Positions 1 through 8,992 of a stretch of DNA of 64,000 bases are shown piece after piece; within the stretch, counting starts at the first letter, position 1; every line of letters starts with the position of its first letter. Location: the NCBI GenBank assembly GCA_965261695.1, contig OZ253474.1:4960001-5024000 (forward strand), in the 5' to 3' direction. The translations under genes and the position numbers were made by a program. A model generated the notes under the pieces. It saw nothing but the letters and a program-made list of their open reading frames with translations. It had not been told where the DNA came from and ran no database searches. The stretch comes from Bin5 sp965261695 (GTDB taxonomy: Bacteria > Chloroflexota > Anaerolineae > Caldilineales > Caldilineaceae).

Positions 1-1
1 C

Positions 2-2728
2 TTTCAGACGACTTTCGTCTACGATCGCAACGGAGTTCTGCTGGCTGAACTGATTGGCGAAGGCCGGCGCGAGTGGGTCTCCTTGGACCAGGTCTCCCCC
101 CACCTGATCAACGCGACGATTGCGACCGAGGACGCGACGTTCTTTATCAATCAAGGCGTCGATCCCATTCGAATCGCCGGCGCCGCCCTGCAAAACGTCG
201 AAAGCGGCGAAATCGTCTCCGGGGCAAGCACCATCACGATGCAGCTGGCACGCAATCTCTTCCTGGGCTCAGAAGAGCGCTACGATCAGTCCTTCGACCG
301 CAAAATCATTGAGGCCGGATTGGCCACGGAGTTGACGCAGGCCTATACCAAAGAGGAGTTGATGGAGATTTATTTGAATCTCCTCAACTATGGCAGTCAT
401 TCCTACGGGCCGCAAGCGGCGGCGCGCGCCTACTTTGGCAAGAGCGCCGCCGACCTGACTGTTGCCGAAGCCACGCTGTTAGCCGGCATTCCCCAATCTC
501 CTGCTTTTTACGATCTGTACGAAGATTTCGAGGCGGCAAAGGGTCGGCAACGGATCGTGCTTTCTCTGATGGTGCGCCATGGTTTTCTGTCGTTGGACGA
601 AGCCAATGCGGTATTCGGTACAAGAGTGGAACTGAACGGGGAACGCGAGCTTCCTCAGGTGCGGGCGCCCCATTTTGTCAATTATGTGGTCGGAGAATTG
701 GAACAAACTCTGGGCGAGGATTACGTGCGTCGCGGCGGGCTGCACATCTTCACGACGCTTGATCTCTCGCTGCAAGAAACAGCCCAGCGGATTGTCTCCG
801 AAACGGTCGCCGCGTTGCATCCCCATTTCGACATGAACAATGGCGCGTTGGTCGCGCTCAGGCCCGGCACAGCCGAGATTCTGGCGATGGTTGGTAGCGT
901 CGACTACGACGACGAGGATATCGACGGTCAGGTAAATGTCGCCATCAGCCCCCGACAGCCCGGCAGCTCCATCAAACCGTTGCTCTACGCCACCGCATTC
1001 AATGACAATCTCATCAGCCCGGCAACCGTCCTGTGGGATACGCCGATAACCTATAAGATCAGCACGGTCGAAGATTATAAACCGATCAACTATGATCGCA
1101 AGGTTCATGGGCCGGTCACTGCGCGCGCGGCCCTGGCGAACAGTTACAACATTCCTGCTGTGAAACTGCTGGACACAGTGGGCGTCGAGCGCATGCTGGA
1201 AAGTGCACGCTCGATGGGGGTCAAAAGTCTCCACCGCAGCACCGACTGGTATGGCTTGAGCCTGACTCTCGGCGGCGGCGAGGTTACATTGCTTGACTTG
1301 GCCTCTGCCTACCACACGATGGCCAACCGCGGACGCTTTCTCCCACCGCGTTACCTCCTGATGATTACCGACGGCCAGGGGCAGACATTGTTGGAAGACT
1401 CGCACCAGGAGGGAGTGCCGGCGCTCACGGAGGCCGCCGCGTCGCTCATCACCGACATTCTCAGCGACAATCCGGCGCGTGTACCGATGTTTGGCAGTCA
1501 CAGTCAACTGGTCCTCGACCGCCCGGTCGCGGCCAAGACCGGCACGACCGATAACAATCGGGACGCCTGGACAATGGGCTACACACGTTATCTTCTGGCC
1601 GGGGTCTGGGTCGGCAATACCGATGGCCGACCGATGCGGAATGCGACCGGCGCCGGCGCCGCAGCCCCGATCTGGAACGAATTCATGCGCACCGTACTGG
1701 CGGACTCAACCTTGCGTGCCGTTCTGGGTGCGCCGCAGGCCGAAGCCGACTGGGAGTTCACTCTCAGTGAAGATGTCGAACGGCTGGACGCCTGCCCGCC
1801 CGGTCTCACCTGTCGACAGGGCGGCGGAGAACTCTTCAGCGCCGCCTGGCAGGAGGCCGCTAGTCAAGTGAGCCTGGAAAGCCAGGAAAGTGATGATACC
1901 CGGGAATCTGAAGAGGACGAGGAAAGTCGAGATCGTCAGGGGGAGTTGACCGGTCTGCTTTCGGACAGTGTTTGGACAATTCCGTCGGCTCCCGTTTATC
2001 TGAAGCGGCAGAGCGACGCAGGGCAGGAGACGCTGTTACTCGGCTTCTGCGGCTTTACCGAAGGCGCCGCACGCACACTGCTCGTCCTGCCAGATCCCTT
2101 TGGTCTGCCGCAAGTGTCGCCGGAGCCCTGCCGGCACTGCTGGCGTGTGCAGGATTTGGGCGCCGGCGCAGAGAACGTTGAGAAGATTCTGCGCGATCGG
2201 AGAGCGGCGCTGGCGTGGAACCTGGGCGCCAACTTCCCTGTCTATCTGGGTCCTTGCCAAGAGATGGAGTTCCTGGCCGCTTACACGGGGTGGGAGGTCG
2301 GCATAGACGTTGCCAACGCCGGCGCCGATATTGCCGGCGCGCTGACGCCAGCAGACCTGGTTGGTGTGGATAGCCCGACCGCCGCCGGCGTCTTTCTCTT
2401 CGTGCTGGATCGCATCTGGCACGATGATCAGTGCCCCGGCCAGTACGTAATGGGCCTTGCCCTGAACAGCAGTGGTGAAGCCCTGCCCGGCGTACAAGTC
2501 CGCCTGACCGATGCCTGGGGCAACAGTTATCAGGCCGTCACCAAGGGCGGTGCGCATGACGCGGGTCGCTTCGATTTCCCCATTTACAGTCAGAACGCGC
2601 CCCAAAATCTTGTCGTGCAAGTGCTGGGCAAGGATGGAGCTCCCCACAGCCCGTCGTTCCTCATCCCACATCGAACCGACGAAGCCAGCAACAAGCCCTG
2701 TCATCACCTTGTCGTCCGCCTAAAATGA
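2..2728 (+). CDS. Class A penicillin-binding protein (bifunctional transglycosylase/transpeptidase), 5' truncated
   Basis: Peptidoglycan synthase acting outside the cytoplasmic membrane. The frame is open from base 2, so the N-terminal membrane anchor lies upstream of the window; 908 codons are visible. A GT51 glycosyltransferase domain comes first: ATED with the probable catalytic Glu at visible residue 43, then GASTITMQLARN. The transpeptidase domain follows with SSIK at 322-325 (nucleophile Ser322), SYN at 381-383 and KTGTT at 512-516. After the transpeptidase comes a linker rich in Ser/Glu/Asp and a Cys-containing C-terminal extension of roughly 250 residues that I do not recognise. All catalytic motifs are intact. 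PBP1A and PBP1C types are both possible, so no symbol is given. Confidence 0.93.
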   Translation, partial: FQTTFVYDRNGVLLAELIGEGRREWVSLDQVSPHLINATIATEDATFFINQGVDPIRIAGAALQNVESGEIVSGASTITMQLARNLFLGSEERYDQSFDRKIIEAGLATELTQAYTKEELMEIYLNLLNYGSHSYGPQAAARAYFGKSAADLTVAEATLLAGIPQSPAFYDLYEDFEAAKGRQRIVLSLMVRHGFLSLDEANAVFGTRVELNGERELPQVRAPHFVNYVVGELEQTLGEDYVRRGGLHIFTTLDLSLQETAQRIVSETVAALHPHFDMNNGALVALRPGTAEILAMVGSVDYDDEDIDGQVNVAISPRQPGSSIKPLLYATAFNDNLISPATVLWDTPITYKISTVEDYKPINYDRKVHGPVTARAALANSYNIPAVKLLDTVGVERMLESARSMGVKSLHRSTDWYGLSLTLGGGEVTLLDLASAYHTMANRGRFLPPRYLLMITDGQGQTLLEDSHQEGVPALTEAAASLITDILSDNPARVPMFGSHSQLVLDRPVAAKTGTTDNNRDAWTMGYTRYLLAGVWVGNTDGRPMRNATGAGAAAPIWNEFMRTVLADSTLRAVLGAPQAEADWEFTLSEDVERLDACPPGLTCRQGGGELFSAAWQEAASQVSLESQESDDTRESEEDEESRDRQGELTGLLSDSVWTIPSAPVYLKRQSDAGQETLLLGFCGFTEGAARTLLVLPDPFGLPQVSPEPCRHCWRVQDLGAGAENVEKILRDRRAALAWNLGANFPVYLGPCQEMEFLAAYTGWEVGIDVANAGADIAGALTPADLVGVDSPTAAGVFLFVLDRIWHDDQCPGQYVMGLALNSSGEALPGVQVRLTDAWGNSYQAVTKGGAHDAGRFDFPIYSQNAPQNLVVQVLGKDGAPHSPSFLIPHRTDEASNKPCHHLVVRLK

Positions 2729-2998
2729 GTTGAAGGCTAAATCAACGATTGTAATGCGTTGTGCCTACGGACGCGCCACGATCTCGGTGACTCGGCCGGA
2801 AACAGTATCAGAGCGCCGACAAAAGGCGAATGTGTATTGGAATTGCGGTGGAGAATTAGATAAACTGTGGTTGCATACGCAACGTGCATCGAGCCGGCGC
2901 TGACGGTTCCGCACAGCGCGCAGCGTTCCCATCGGGCTTTCGCATTCAGGGTTTCAAGCGACTGGCCACTTGTTCTCAAGCGATACTGGAGGTAATGG

Positions 2999-4813
2999 AT
3001 GCAACTGATCAAGATATGGCGTATAGCAAGAATCGCTTCTATCCTGGCGCTGGTTTTTGTCGGAATTCCCTACGCGGTGACCGCGCAGAACAGCGTTGTC
3101 TCAACAACGGTTAGCGGCCAACTGAATGAACAGTTTGCCAAGCACTACCTGGGCCTTCAGGTAATCGACACGGGGCAGCCTGTAGTGATCAAGATGTCCT
3201 ACGACCCCCAGTATAGCCAGACACTGGACGACGGCTCCGGTTTCTACGTTTTTAAGCAGGCCGGCTTCGACCAGTACGTAAACGCCGCCCCGCCTTCCGA
3301 GACCACATTCAGCACATCGTCTCTGGAGACGATGGACGGCATCAAGCGCAAAGTCAGTGATATCGGCGCCAGCCATGGATCCACCATCGTAACACTGGTT
3401 GTTTACAATGACACGACGACGGCGCTTTCATACACACTGACCGGGGAAAATGTCAGGTTTGTTGACGACTCCGGCAGCCAGGTCGTGTCGGGGAGCACGC
3501 CTGCGCCGGCGGCAACGCCCGTACCCGTCGCTGAGACGCCTGCGGCGGCAGCGGCGCCTGTGGCCGCGCCAACGTCTGGCGAGGTGAAGTCGACCTGGGT
3601 GCGAGGGCAATTAAATGAACAGTTCGCCAAGCACTACCTGGGGCTGGAAGTCATCGATGAAGGGCAACCGGTTACGATCAAAATGTCGTACGACCCCCAG
3701 GACAGTCAGCAACTGGATGACAGCTCTGGCTTCCATCTGTTCACGGAGGCAGGATTCCAGCAGTATGCCAACGCCTCGCCCCCCTCAGAGAGTTCAATTG
3801 GTTCAGGGTCGCTTGAGACAATGGATGGGATCAAGCGAAAAGTCGCAGATATCGTTGCGAAACGCGCGTCCACAATTGTCACTCTGGTCACGTACAATGA
3901 CACCACAACGCCGATATCCTACACGCTGACGGGCGAGAACATCAAGTTTATCGACGCATCCGGTGAGCAGGTCGAAGGTGACAGGATGGCCGCGCCGGCC
4001 CCTGCGGCGCAACCTGCCGCCGCCGCCGCCACGCCCGCGCCCGCGGGAACCGACATCGCGCCAGGCAGCTCCTACACTGTGCAAACCGGTGATACGCTGG
4101 GCACGATCTCCAGCCGCGCCTACGGTACGGCTGGCTACTGGTCCGCTATCTGTAGCGCGAGCTCGATGGCCAACTGTGATCACATCGAGGTCGGTGATGT
4201 CTTGACGATTCCGACGCAGGAGCAGGCCGCTGCACATCTGGGCGGCAGCGTCGCAACGCCGGCGCCGACCGCAGATGCGATGCCAGAGCCGACCGCCGAC
4301 GCGATGCCCGAACCGACCGCAGATGCGATGCCGGAGCCGACCACCGAGGCCATGCCCGAACCGACAGCGGAAGCGGATACCGGTCTGGGCAATCTGATTG
4401 ATGTCGCCGAAGGCTACGAGGAGTTGGACATCCTCCTGCTGGCGCTGGACCTAGCCGGACTGAGCGCCACCATTTCCGGGGGTGGGCCCTACACCATCTT
4501 TGCACCGACCAATGCCGCGTTCGCCTCGCTGCCGGAGGCAAGGCTGGATGCGTTGATGGCCGATTCAGCCTTGTTGGGCGAGACTTTGAAATACCATGTG
4601 GTTTCCGGGACGCTGACGGCGGCCGACCTGGCTTCGCAAACATCTCTGACCACGCTGGAGGGCAGTGCGATTTCGATCAGCACGAGTGATGACGGCTCTC
4701 TCCAGGTAGAAGGAGTTATCATCGTAACGTCCGATGTCACAGCCTCCAACGGCGTCATTCACTTCATTCACCAGTTGCTGCCGGAGCCGGAAGACGACAG
4801 CGATTCGAACTAG
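2999..4813 (+). CDS. Secreted protein with duplicated N-terminal domain, LysM and fasciclin (FAS1) domain
   Basis: 604 aa exported protein. Residues 1-30 form a signal peptide ending near TAQN. Two homologous blocks of about 115 residues follow (near 35-155 and 200-320), each starting GQLNEQFAKHYLGL and containing SLETMDGIKRKV; I do not recognise this domain. An Ala/Pro linker leads to a LysM module (SYTVQTGDTLGTISSRAYG), then an octapeptide Pro/Glu/Thr repeat, then a FAS1 domain (YTIFAPTNAAFASLPEA ... NGVIHFIHQLLPE). LysM binds glycan such as peptidoglycan and FAS1 is an adhesion fold, so a cell-surface structural or adhesive role is inferred. The start has a GGAGG ribosome site six bases upstream. 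A terminator-like hairpin follows the gene. Confidence 0.85.
   Translation: MQLIKIWRIARIASILALVFVGIPYAVTAQNSVVSTTVSGQLNEQFAKHYLGLQVIDTGQPVVIKMSYDPQYSQTLDDGSGFYVFKQAGFDQYVNAAPPSETTFSTSSLETMDGIKRKVSDIGASHGSTIVTLVVYNDTTTALSYTLTGENVRFVDDSGSQVVSGSTPAPAATPVPVAETPAAAAAPVAAPTSGEVKSTWVRGQLNEQFAKHYLGLEVIDEGQPVTIKMSYDPQDSQQLDDSSGFHLFTEAGFQQYANASPPSESSIGSGSLETMDGIKRKVADIVAKRASTIVTLVTYNDTTTPISYTLTGENIKFIDASGEQVEGDRMAAPAPAAQPAAAAATPAPAGTDIAPGSSYTVQTGDTLGTISSRAYGTAGYWSAICSASSMANCDHIEVGDVLTIPTQEQAAAHLGGSVATPAPTADAMPEPTADAMPEPTADAMPEPTTEAMPEPTAEADTGLGNLIDVAEGYEELDILLLALDLAGLSATISGGGPYTIFAPTNAAFASLPEARLDALMADSALLGETLKYHVVSGTLTAADLASQTSLTTLEGSAISISTSDDGSLQVEGVIIVTSDVTASNGVIHFIHQLLPEPEDDSDSN
4271..4366 (+). repeat. 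24-bp tandem repeat, four units, coding a Pro/Glu/Thr linker
   Basis: Four in-frame 24-bp units encode ADAMPEPT, ADAMPEPT, ADAMPEPT and TEAMPEPT between the LysM and FAS1 domains of the surface protein. Third-base differences between units show that the array is not brand new. Copy number may vary between strains. Confidence 0.85.
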
Positions 4814-4856
4814 CCGCTGAAGCCGGCGTCAATTCAGGCGCCCGACTCGTTTTCTG

Positions 4857-4891
4857 AAACGCCCCTGGTTCGTTGAACGGGGGCGTTTTTT
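4857..4891 (+). terminator. Rho-independent terminator
   Basis: A GC-rich stem (AAACGCCCC pairing with GGGGCGTTT) around a 13-14 base loop is followed directly by a T run. It lies 40 bases after the LysM/FAS1 gene and 40 bases before the helicase start, so it separates the two transcripts. Confidence 0.85.
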
Positions 4892-4929
4892 ATTTCACCA
4901 AGCGCGCACATTTGTGCTACAATCCTTCC

Positions 4930-7407
4930 ATGGAAAACTTTGATCAACTCTTTATTTCGGAAGTCCCGACTGCCCCCGCTCTCGCCGATGTCGCGGAAAC
5001 AAAAGGGCGCTACGGCGACGACAGTGACGGCAGAGACGAGCCAAAGCCATCGCCGCTGGAAACAACCGATCTTTCCGCGATCTTCGGCATTGACGGCGCG
5101 TTGGCGAAAACGCTGCACGACTATGAGCTGCGGCCCGGCCAGGTCGAGATGGCGCAACTGATCAAACAGGCGATCCTCGAAGAGCGTACCACCCTGATCG
5201 AAGCGCCAACCGGGACCGGCAAGTCCATCGCTTACCTGCTGCCCGCCCTGCTCAGCGAGCAGACCGTCGTCGTCGCTACAGCCAATAAGCCCCTGCAAAA
5301 TCAGCTCTTCCGCAAGGACATTCCCTTCCTGCGCAAGGTGCTGGACCAACCGATCGACGCTATCGTCGTGAAGGGCCGCAATAACTATGTCTGCAACCTC
5401 AAGTGGGAACAGGAGGCACTCGAACGGAAACGCTTAGCTTTTCTTGATAAAGAGGACGACCAGGTCGCGTATCTTCGTCAGTGGGTCGACGACACGAGCA
5501 CGGGTGATGTCGACGATCTGCCTTTTGTACTGACGAGCGACCTTCGCCCCCGCGTTGTCAGCTACCCGGACGACTGCATTGGCCGCAACTGCGCTCACTT
5601 TGAGGACAACTGCTTCGTCAATCAGATGCGAGACAAAGCCCGCCAGGCGCAGGTGATCATTACGAACCACCATCTCCTTCTCAATGCGCTGGAGTTGGGC
5701 GAAATTGGACACGCGATTCTGCCTGAAGCGGCGATCTATGTCATCGACGAGGCGCACCAACTGGAGAACACGGCCACCTCAGTATTTGAAGTGGAGACGA
5801 GCGACTACGCATTGGAACAGCTTCTCGGGCGCGCCGTATTCAAAGCGCATCTGGAGCAAGAGCGGCTGGAGGAGTTGCGCATGCACAACCTGCTGGCCTT
5901 CTCCGAGGTGGAGCGCCTGTCCGACGACTACGTATTTCGCATCGACGCCGAACTGGAGGAGTTGAAAAAGCTGGCCGCACGCCTGGAGCAATTGCAGGAC
6001 GAGATGCGCCAGGCTCATCCCTATGAACGTCCTGAGGAGGAGGGCCGCCCGCAACTCACCCCCGACGAGTCCGAAGAGGCCGCCAATTACGATCTGGCGT
6101 TGAAGGGGCTTGCTTCTCTGGCAACCAAGTTAAAGACGGTGGCAAGCGCATCGAAGGACGATCAGGCTGTTCGCTACGCCGAAAAGGTTAGCGGTTCACG
6201 TCATCTGCGCCTTCGCCTTCACGCCGCGCCGATCGACCCTGCTCAACAGCTGGCTAAGCATCTTTTCGATGAGGGGGAACGCACAGTAATTTGCACAAGT
6301 GCGACTCTGTCCACAGATGGCAACTTCGAACATTACAAGATTCGTTGCGGTGTGCAGGGCCAGCCGTTGGAACTGATCGTCGACTCGTTTTTTGACTATA
6401 TGCAACAGGCCATCCTCTATCAACCTGCCCTGCCCGCCTTCAACTGGAGAGCTAAGGATCGCTTCTACGGCGCGGCGGCCGCTGAGATCGAGCGCCTGCT
6501 GAATGTGAGCCGAGGCAGGGCCTTGTGCCTCTTTACAAGCTGGAGCGGATTGCAACAGGTGCATGAACGCCTTAGCAACGTTGTCTGGCCTGTGCAGGCC
6601 CAGGGCCAACTGCCCCGCAACGTTATGCTGGACTGGTTTCGGCAGACCCCGCACAGCGTTCTGTTGGCGACAAAGTCATTTTGGGAAGGGGTCGATCTGC
6701 CCGGCGACGACCTGAGTCTGGTTGTGCTGGACAAACTGCCCTTCCCGACGCCGAGCGATCCGTTGCACGAAGCCCGTATGAAGGCGCTGGATCAAGCCGA
6801 GGACGGCAGCAGCTTCAGGAAGTACATGGTTCCGCTGATGACTCTCGCATTGAAGCAGGGCTTTGGCCGCCTGATCCGCCGCACCCGCGATCGGGGCGTG
6901 GTGGCGATTCTGGATGAGCGCTTGACAAGCAGAGGGTACGGCAGGCAGGCCCGCCGCGATCTGCCCCCGGCCCGGTTCAGCCGCGACATTCGCGACGTGC
7001 ATCAGTTCTACCGGGATGCGCTTGCCAGCAGAGGGGATTTTGCTCTGAACGTTTCAGCTAGCGGGGACGATGAGACGGCCGCCTCACATTGGCGCTGGCA
7101 ACTGACTCGTCTCCAGGACGGCAGAACGGACCAGGAGTCGGCTACCCTGACCGACAGCGACCCCGCAGAAGCCGAAGTTCATGCCGCCGTGGAAGGGTTG
7201 CGCAATCTGCGGGCGCGTATTTCGAGCGCAGGTCGCCGCACCAACAGTTTTGGCGTCGAACTTCGTTGCAGCGCGGCGACAGAGCGGAGGCTGGCAGATG
7301 GTTCGCTTCCGGCTACGCTCCGCAGGCGATGGGCCAACGAGTGCGCGATATGGGGCGCCCTGGAAATCATCGGCCTGCCCGATTCCGAACACGGCCGACA
7401 ACCGTAG
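4930..7407 (+). CDS. dinG: ATP-dependent DNA helicase of the DinG/XPD family
   Basis: Superfamily 2 helicase of 825 aa, expected to unwind DNA 5'-3' in repair of R-loops or stalled forks. Walker A EAPTGTGKS is at 91-99 and the DEAH box at 273-276. Four cysteines between them (155, 216, 221, 228) are spaced like the 4Fe-4S ligands of DinG/XPD proteins. Helicase domain 2 carries SFWEGVDLPG and QGFGRLIRR near the C-terminus. I chose ATG 4930; an in-frame upstream ATG at 4873 lies inside the terminator hairpin and is unlikely. About 100 C-terminal residues after the conserved core look poorly conserved. The family is clear; the choice of dinG over a YoaA-like paralogue is less certain. Confidence 0.9.
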   Translation: MENFDQLFISEVPTAPALADVAETKGRYGDDSDGRDEPKPSPLETTDLSAIFGIDGALAKTLHDYELRPGQVEMAQLIKQAILEERTTLIEAPTGTGKSIAYLLPALLSEQTVVVATANKPLQNQLFRKDIPFLRKVLDQPIDAIVVKGRNNYVCNLKWEQEALERKRLAFLDKEDDQVAYLRQWVDDTSTGDVDDLPFVLTSDLRPRVVSYPDDCIGRNCAHFEDNCFVNQMRDKARQAQVIITNHHLLLNALELGEIGHAILPEAAIYVIDEAHQLENTATSVFEVETSDYALEQLLGRAVFKAHLEQERLEELRMHNLLAFSEVERLSDDYVFRIDAELEELKKLAARLEQLQDEMRQAHPYERPEEEGRPQLTPDESEEAANYDLALKGLASLATKLKTVASASKDDQAVRYAEKVSGSRHLRLRLHAAPIDPAQQLAKHLFDEGERTVICTSATLSTDGNFEHYKIRCGVQGQPLELIVDSFFDYMQQAILYQPALPAFNWRAKDRFYGAAAAEIERLLNVSRGRALCLFTSWSGLQQVHERLSNVVWPVQAQGQLPRNVMLDWFRQTPHSVLLATKSFWEGVDLPGDDLSLVVLDKLPFPTPSDPLHEARMKALDQAEDGSSFRKYMVPLMTLALKQGFGRLIRRTRDRGVVAILDERLTSRGYGRQARRDLPPARFSRDIRDVHQFYRDALASRGDFALNVSASGDDETAASHWRWQLTRLQDGRTDQESATLTDSDPAEAEVHAAVEGLRNLRARISSAGRRTNSFGVELRCSAATERRLADGSLPATLRRRWANECAIWGALEIIGLPDSEHGRQP

Positions 7408-7436
7408 CCAGCTGTAACCCGCTACTCAACTCCATA

Positions 7437-8543
7437 CTACATATCGAAAAGCAACATGCCGCGTGCGTTTTTGCCCGCCTCCATGTCGGCAAAGGCCTCG
7501 TTGATCTGTTCCAGCCGATAAGTCTGCGTGATCAACTCGTCCAGCTTCAGCTTGCCTTCATCATAGAGCTGCAGATACTTGGGCATGTCCACGCGCGGAC
7601 GGGAAGAGCCATAGTAGGAGCCGATCAGCTTCTTCTCGCTCCAGATCAGCGTCTGGGGCGGCACGGGCACCATATCCTCGCTGCGCGCCAGCCCGATGGC
7701 CACCGCGGTGCCGGCGGGGCGAACCATATCGAAAGCCTGGCGGATCGTCACAGAGCTTCCGATCGCTTCGAAGGCATAGTCAACACCGAGGCCGCCTGAC
7801 AACTCAATGACCGCCTCCACCGCATCCACTTCGGAAGCGTTGACCGTATCTGTAGCGCCAAATTGGCGGGCAAACTCCAGCTTCTTTTCTACCAGGTCGA
7901 CAGCGATGATGCGTTCGGCGTCGGCGAGGACCGCGCCCTGAATGGCGTTCAGCCCCACTCCCCCCGCACCGATCACCGCGACCGAACTGCCTGGCTCTAC
8001 TTCGGCTGTCCTCAACACCGCCCCCACGCCCGTTGTTACCCCGCAACCCACCAGCGCAGCCCTGTCGAGCGGATAGGCGGGATCGATCTTGATCAGCGCC
8101 TGCTCCGGCACGACGGCGAGTTCGGACATGGTTCCGATACGGGACATTTGTATGACATCCTGGCGGCGTGCAGTGTGCAGCCGACAGGTGTCATCCAACA
8201 GATAGCCTCTGCGGGCGGAAAAGCCTTTACACAGGCAGACCCGGTCCCTGTTACACATCGGGCAGTTTTCACAGTAAGTGACGAAGGACAGAATGACGTG
8301 ATCGCCCGGCTTGACATAGGTGACGTTGGCGCCGACCCGCTCCACCACGCCCGCGCCTTCGTGCCCAAGCGCGACCGGTGGATCGAAATAAATTGTCCCG
8401 TTTACGACCGACAGATCGGAGTGACATACGCCGCTGGCGCCCATGCGCAACAGGACTTCGTGCTCTCTGGGATCGTCGAGGGTCAACGTATCGACGACCA
8501 CGGGGGCGTCGTGCTCATAGACTACGGCTGTTCTAGTCTTCAT
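7437..8543 (-). CDS. Zinc-dependent alcohol dehydrogenase (medium-chain family)
   Basis: 368 aa NAD(P)-dependent oxidoreductase. Catalytic zinc ligands are visible at Cys40 (GVCHSD), His61 (GHEGAG) and Cys167. The structural zinc loop has Cys91, Cys94, Cys97 and Cys105, the classical spacing. The Rossmann motif GAGGVG is at 192-197. Similarity is to class III-like alcohol dehydrogenases; the substrate cannot be read from sequence. The start has AGAAGGAG just upstream on the minus strand. It is convergent with the helicase gene, and its long leader holds a possible folded RNA element. Confidence 0.9.
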   Translation of the reverse strand: MKTRTAVVYEHDAPVVVDTLTLDDPREHEVLLRMGASGVCHSDLSVVNGTIYFDPPVALGHEGAGVVERVGANVTYVKPGDHVILSFVTYCENCPMCNRDRVCLCKGFSARRGYLLDDTCRLHTARRQDVIQMSRIGTMSELAVVPEQALIKIDPAYPLDRAALVGCGVTTGVGAVLRTAEVEPGSSVAVIGAGGVGLNAIQGAVLADAERIIAVDLVEKKLEFARQFGATDTVNASEVDAVEAVIELSGGLGVDYAFEAIGSSVTIRQAFDMVRPAGTAVAIGLARSEDMVPVPPQTLIWSEKKLIGSYYGSSRPRVDMPKYLQLYDEGKLKLDELITQTYRLEQINEAFADMEAGKNARGMLLFDM

Positions 8544-8561
8544 TGTAAACTCCTTCTGGAT

Positions 8562-8660
8562 GGGGCTTTTTGTCCCCCTGGTTCAGTCAGCGATGGGCCA
8601 TTCCCTCCCTGGCCCAAGGCAGGTGTGCCCCAGTGAACCGGTACCAGCCGGGGCTGACTG
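8562..8660 (-). promoter_or_regulatory. Possible structured leader RNA of the alcohol dehydrogenase gene
   Basis: An outer stem pairs CAGTCAGC (8584-8591) with GCTGACTG (8653-8660). It encloses a perfect hairpin GGGCCA/TGGCCC (8595-8615) and a second small G/C stem (8628-8652), a layout like a three-way junction. A further GGGG/CCCC hairpin (8562-8577) sits just before the dehydrogenase ribosome site. The pairing is visible in the bases; a regulatory role, and its strand, are inferred from position. I could not match it to a known riboswitch class. Confidence 0.4.
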
Positions 8661-8924
8661 CCGAATCTGGGCAATTCTAGTCGAATTCAAAGCAAGAGAA
8701 GACACGATAAATCAGGTAACAGAACGCTCTGGAATTATGTCTGGGTGAGTTTGCAAGCTGAATTGCGCTGATGTTAGCGTATCGACGGCCAGATGTCCAA
8801 ATTGGTAGAATGGCGGTGGGCGCGGCGCATCCCTGACATGGGAAGATGTCAGCGCGACGAAAAGGCCGTTTCCCCGGAGGGAATATCATGTCCGCGATCA
8901 ATTATTACAAACTTTTTATAAAAA

Positions 8925-8953
8925 TTGACATCCATGGCAAGTCTTGCTATAAT
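8925..8953 (+). promoter_or_regulatory. Consensus sigma-70-type promoter with an internal palindrome
   Basis: TTGACA at 8925-8930 and TATAAT at 8948-8953 are separated by exactly 17 bases. The spacer holds the palindrome GCAAG-T-CTTGC (8937-8947). It drives the SufR-like regulator starting at 8993. A palindrome between -35 and -10 is a typical repressor site, so autoregulation is inferred. Confidence 0.85.
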
Positions 8954-8992
8954 GGTGGACAGTAGGCGGCAAGAAGACAACGGAGCGCAATA

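Noticed and set aside
479..1507. Long minus-strand open frame opposite the penicillin-binding protein gene
   Set aside because: It lies wholly antisense to clear GT51/transpeptidase motifs and its translation shows no family pattern; it is a GC-rich shadow frame.
4930..7407. Helicase start at ATG 4873
   Set aside because: That ATG lies in the terminator hairpin of the previous gene, and the extra 19 residues have no conserved feature.
8562..8577. GGGG/CCCC hairpin as a terminator of the alcohol dehydrogenase
   Set aside because: It lies upstream of the gene's start codon; with only a 4-bp stem it is more likely part of the leader structure.
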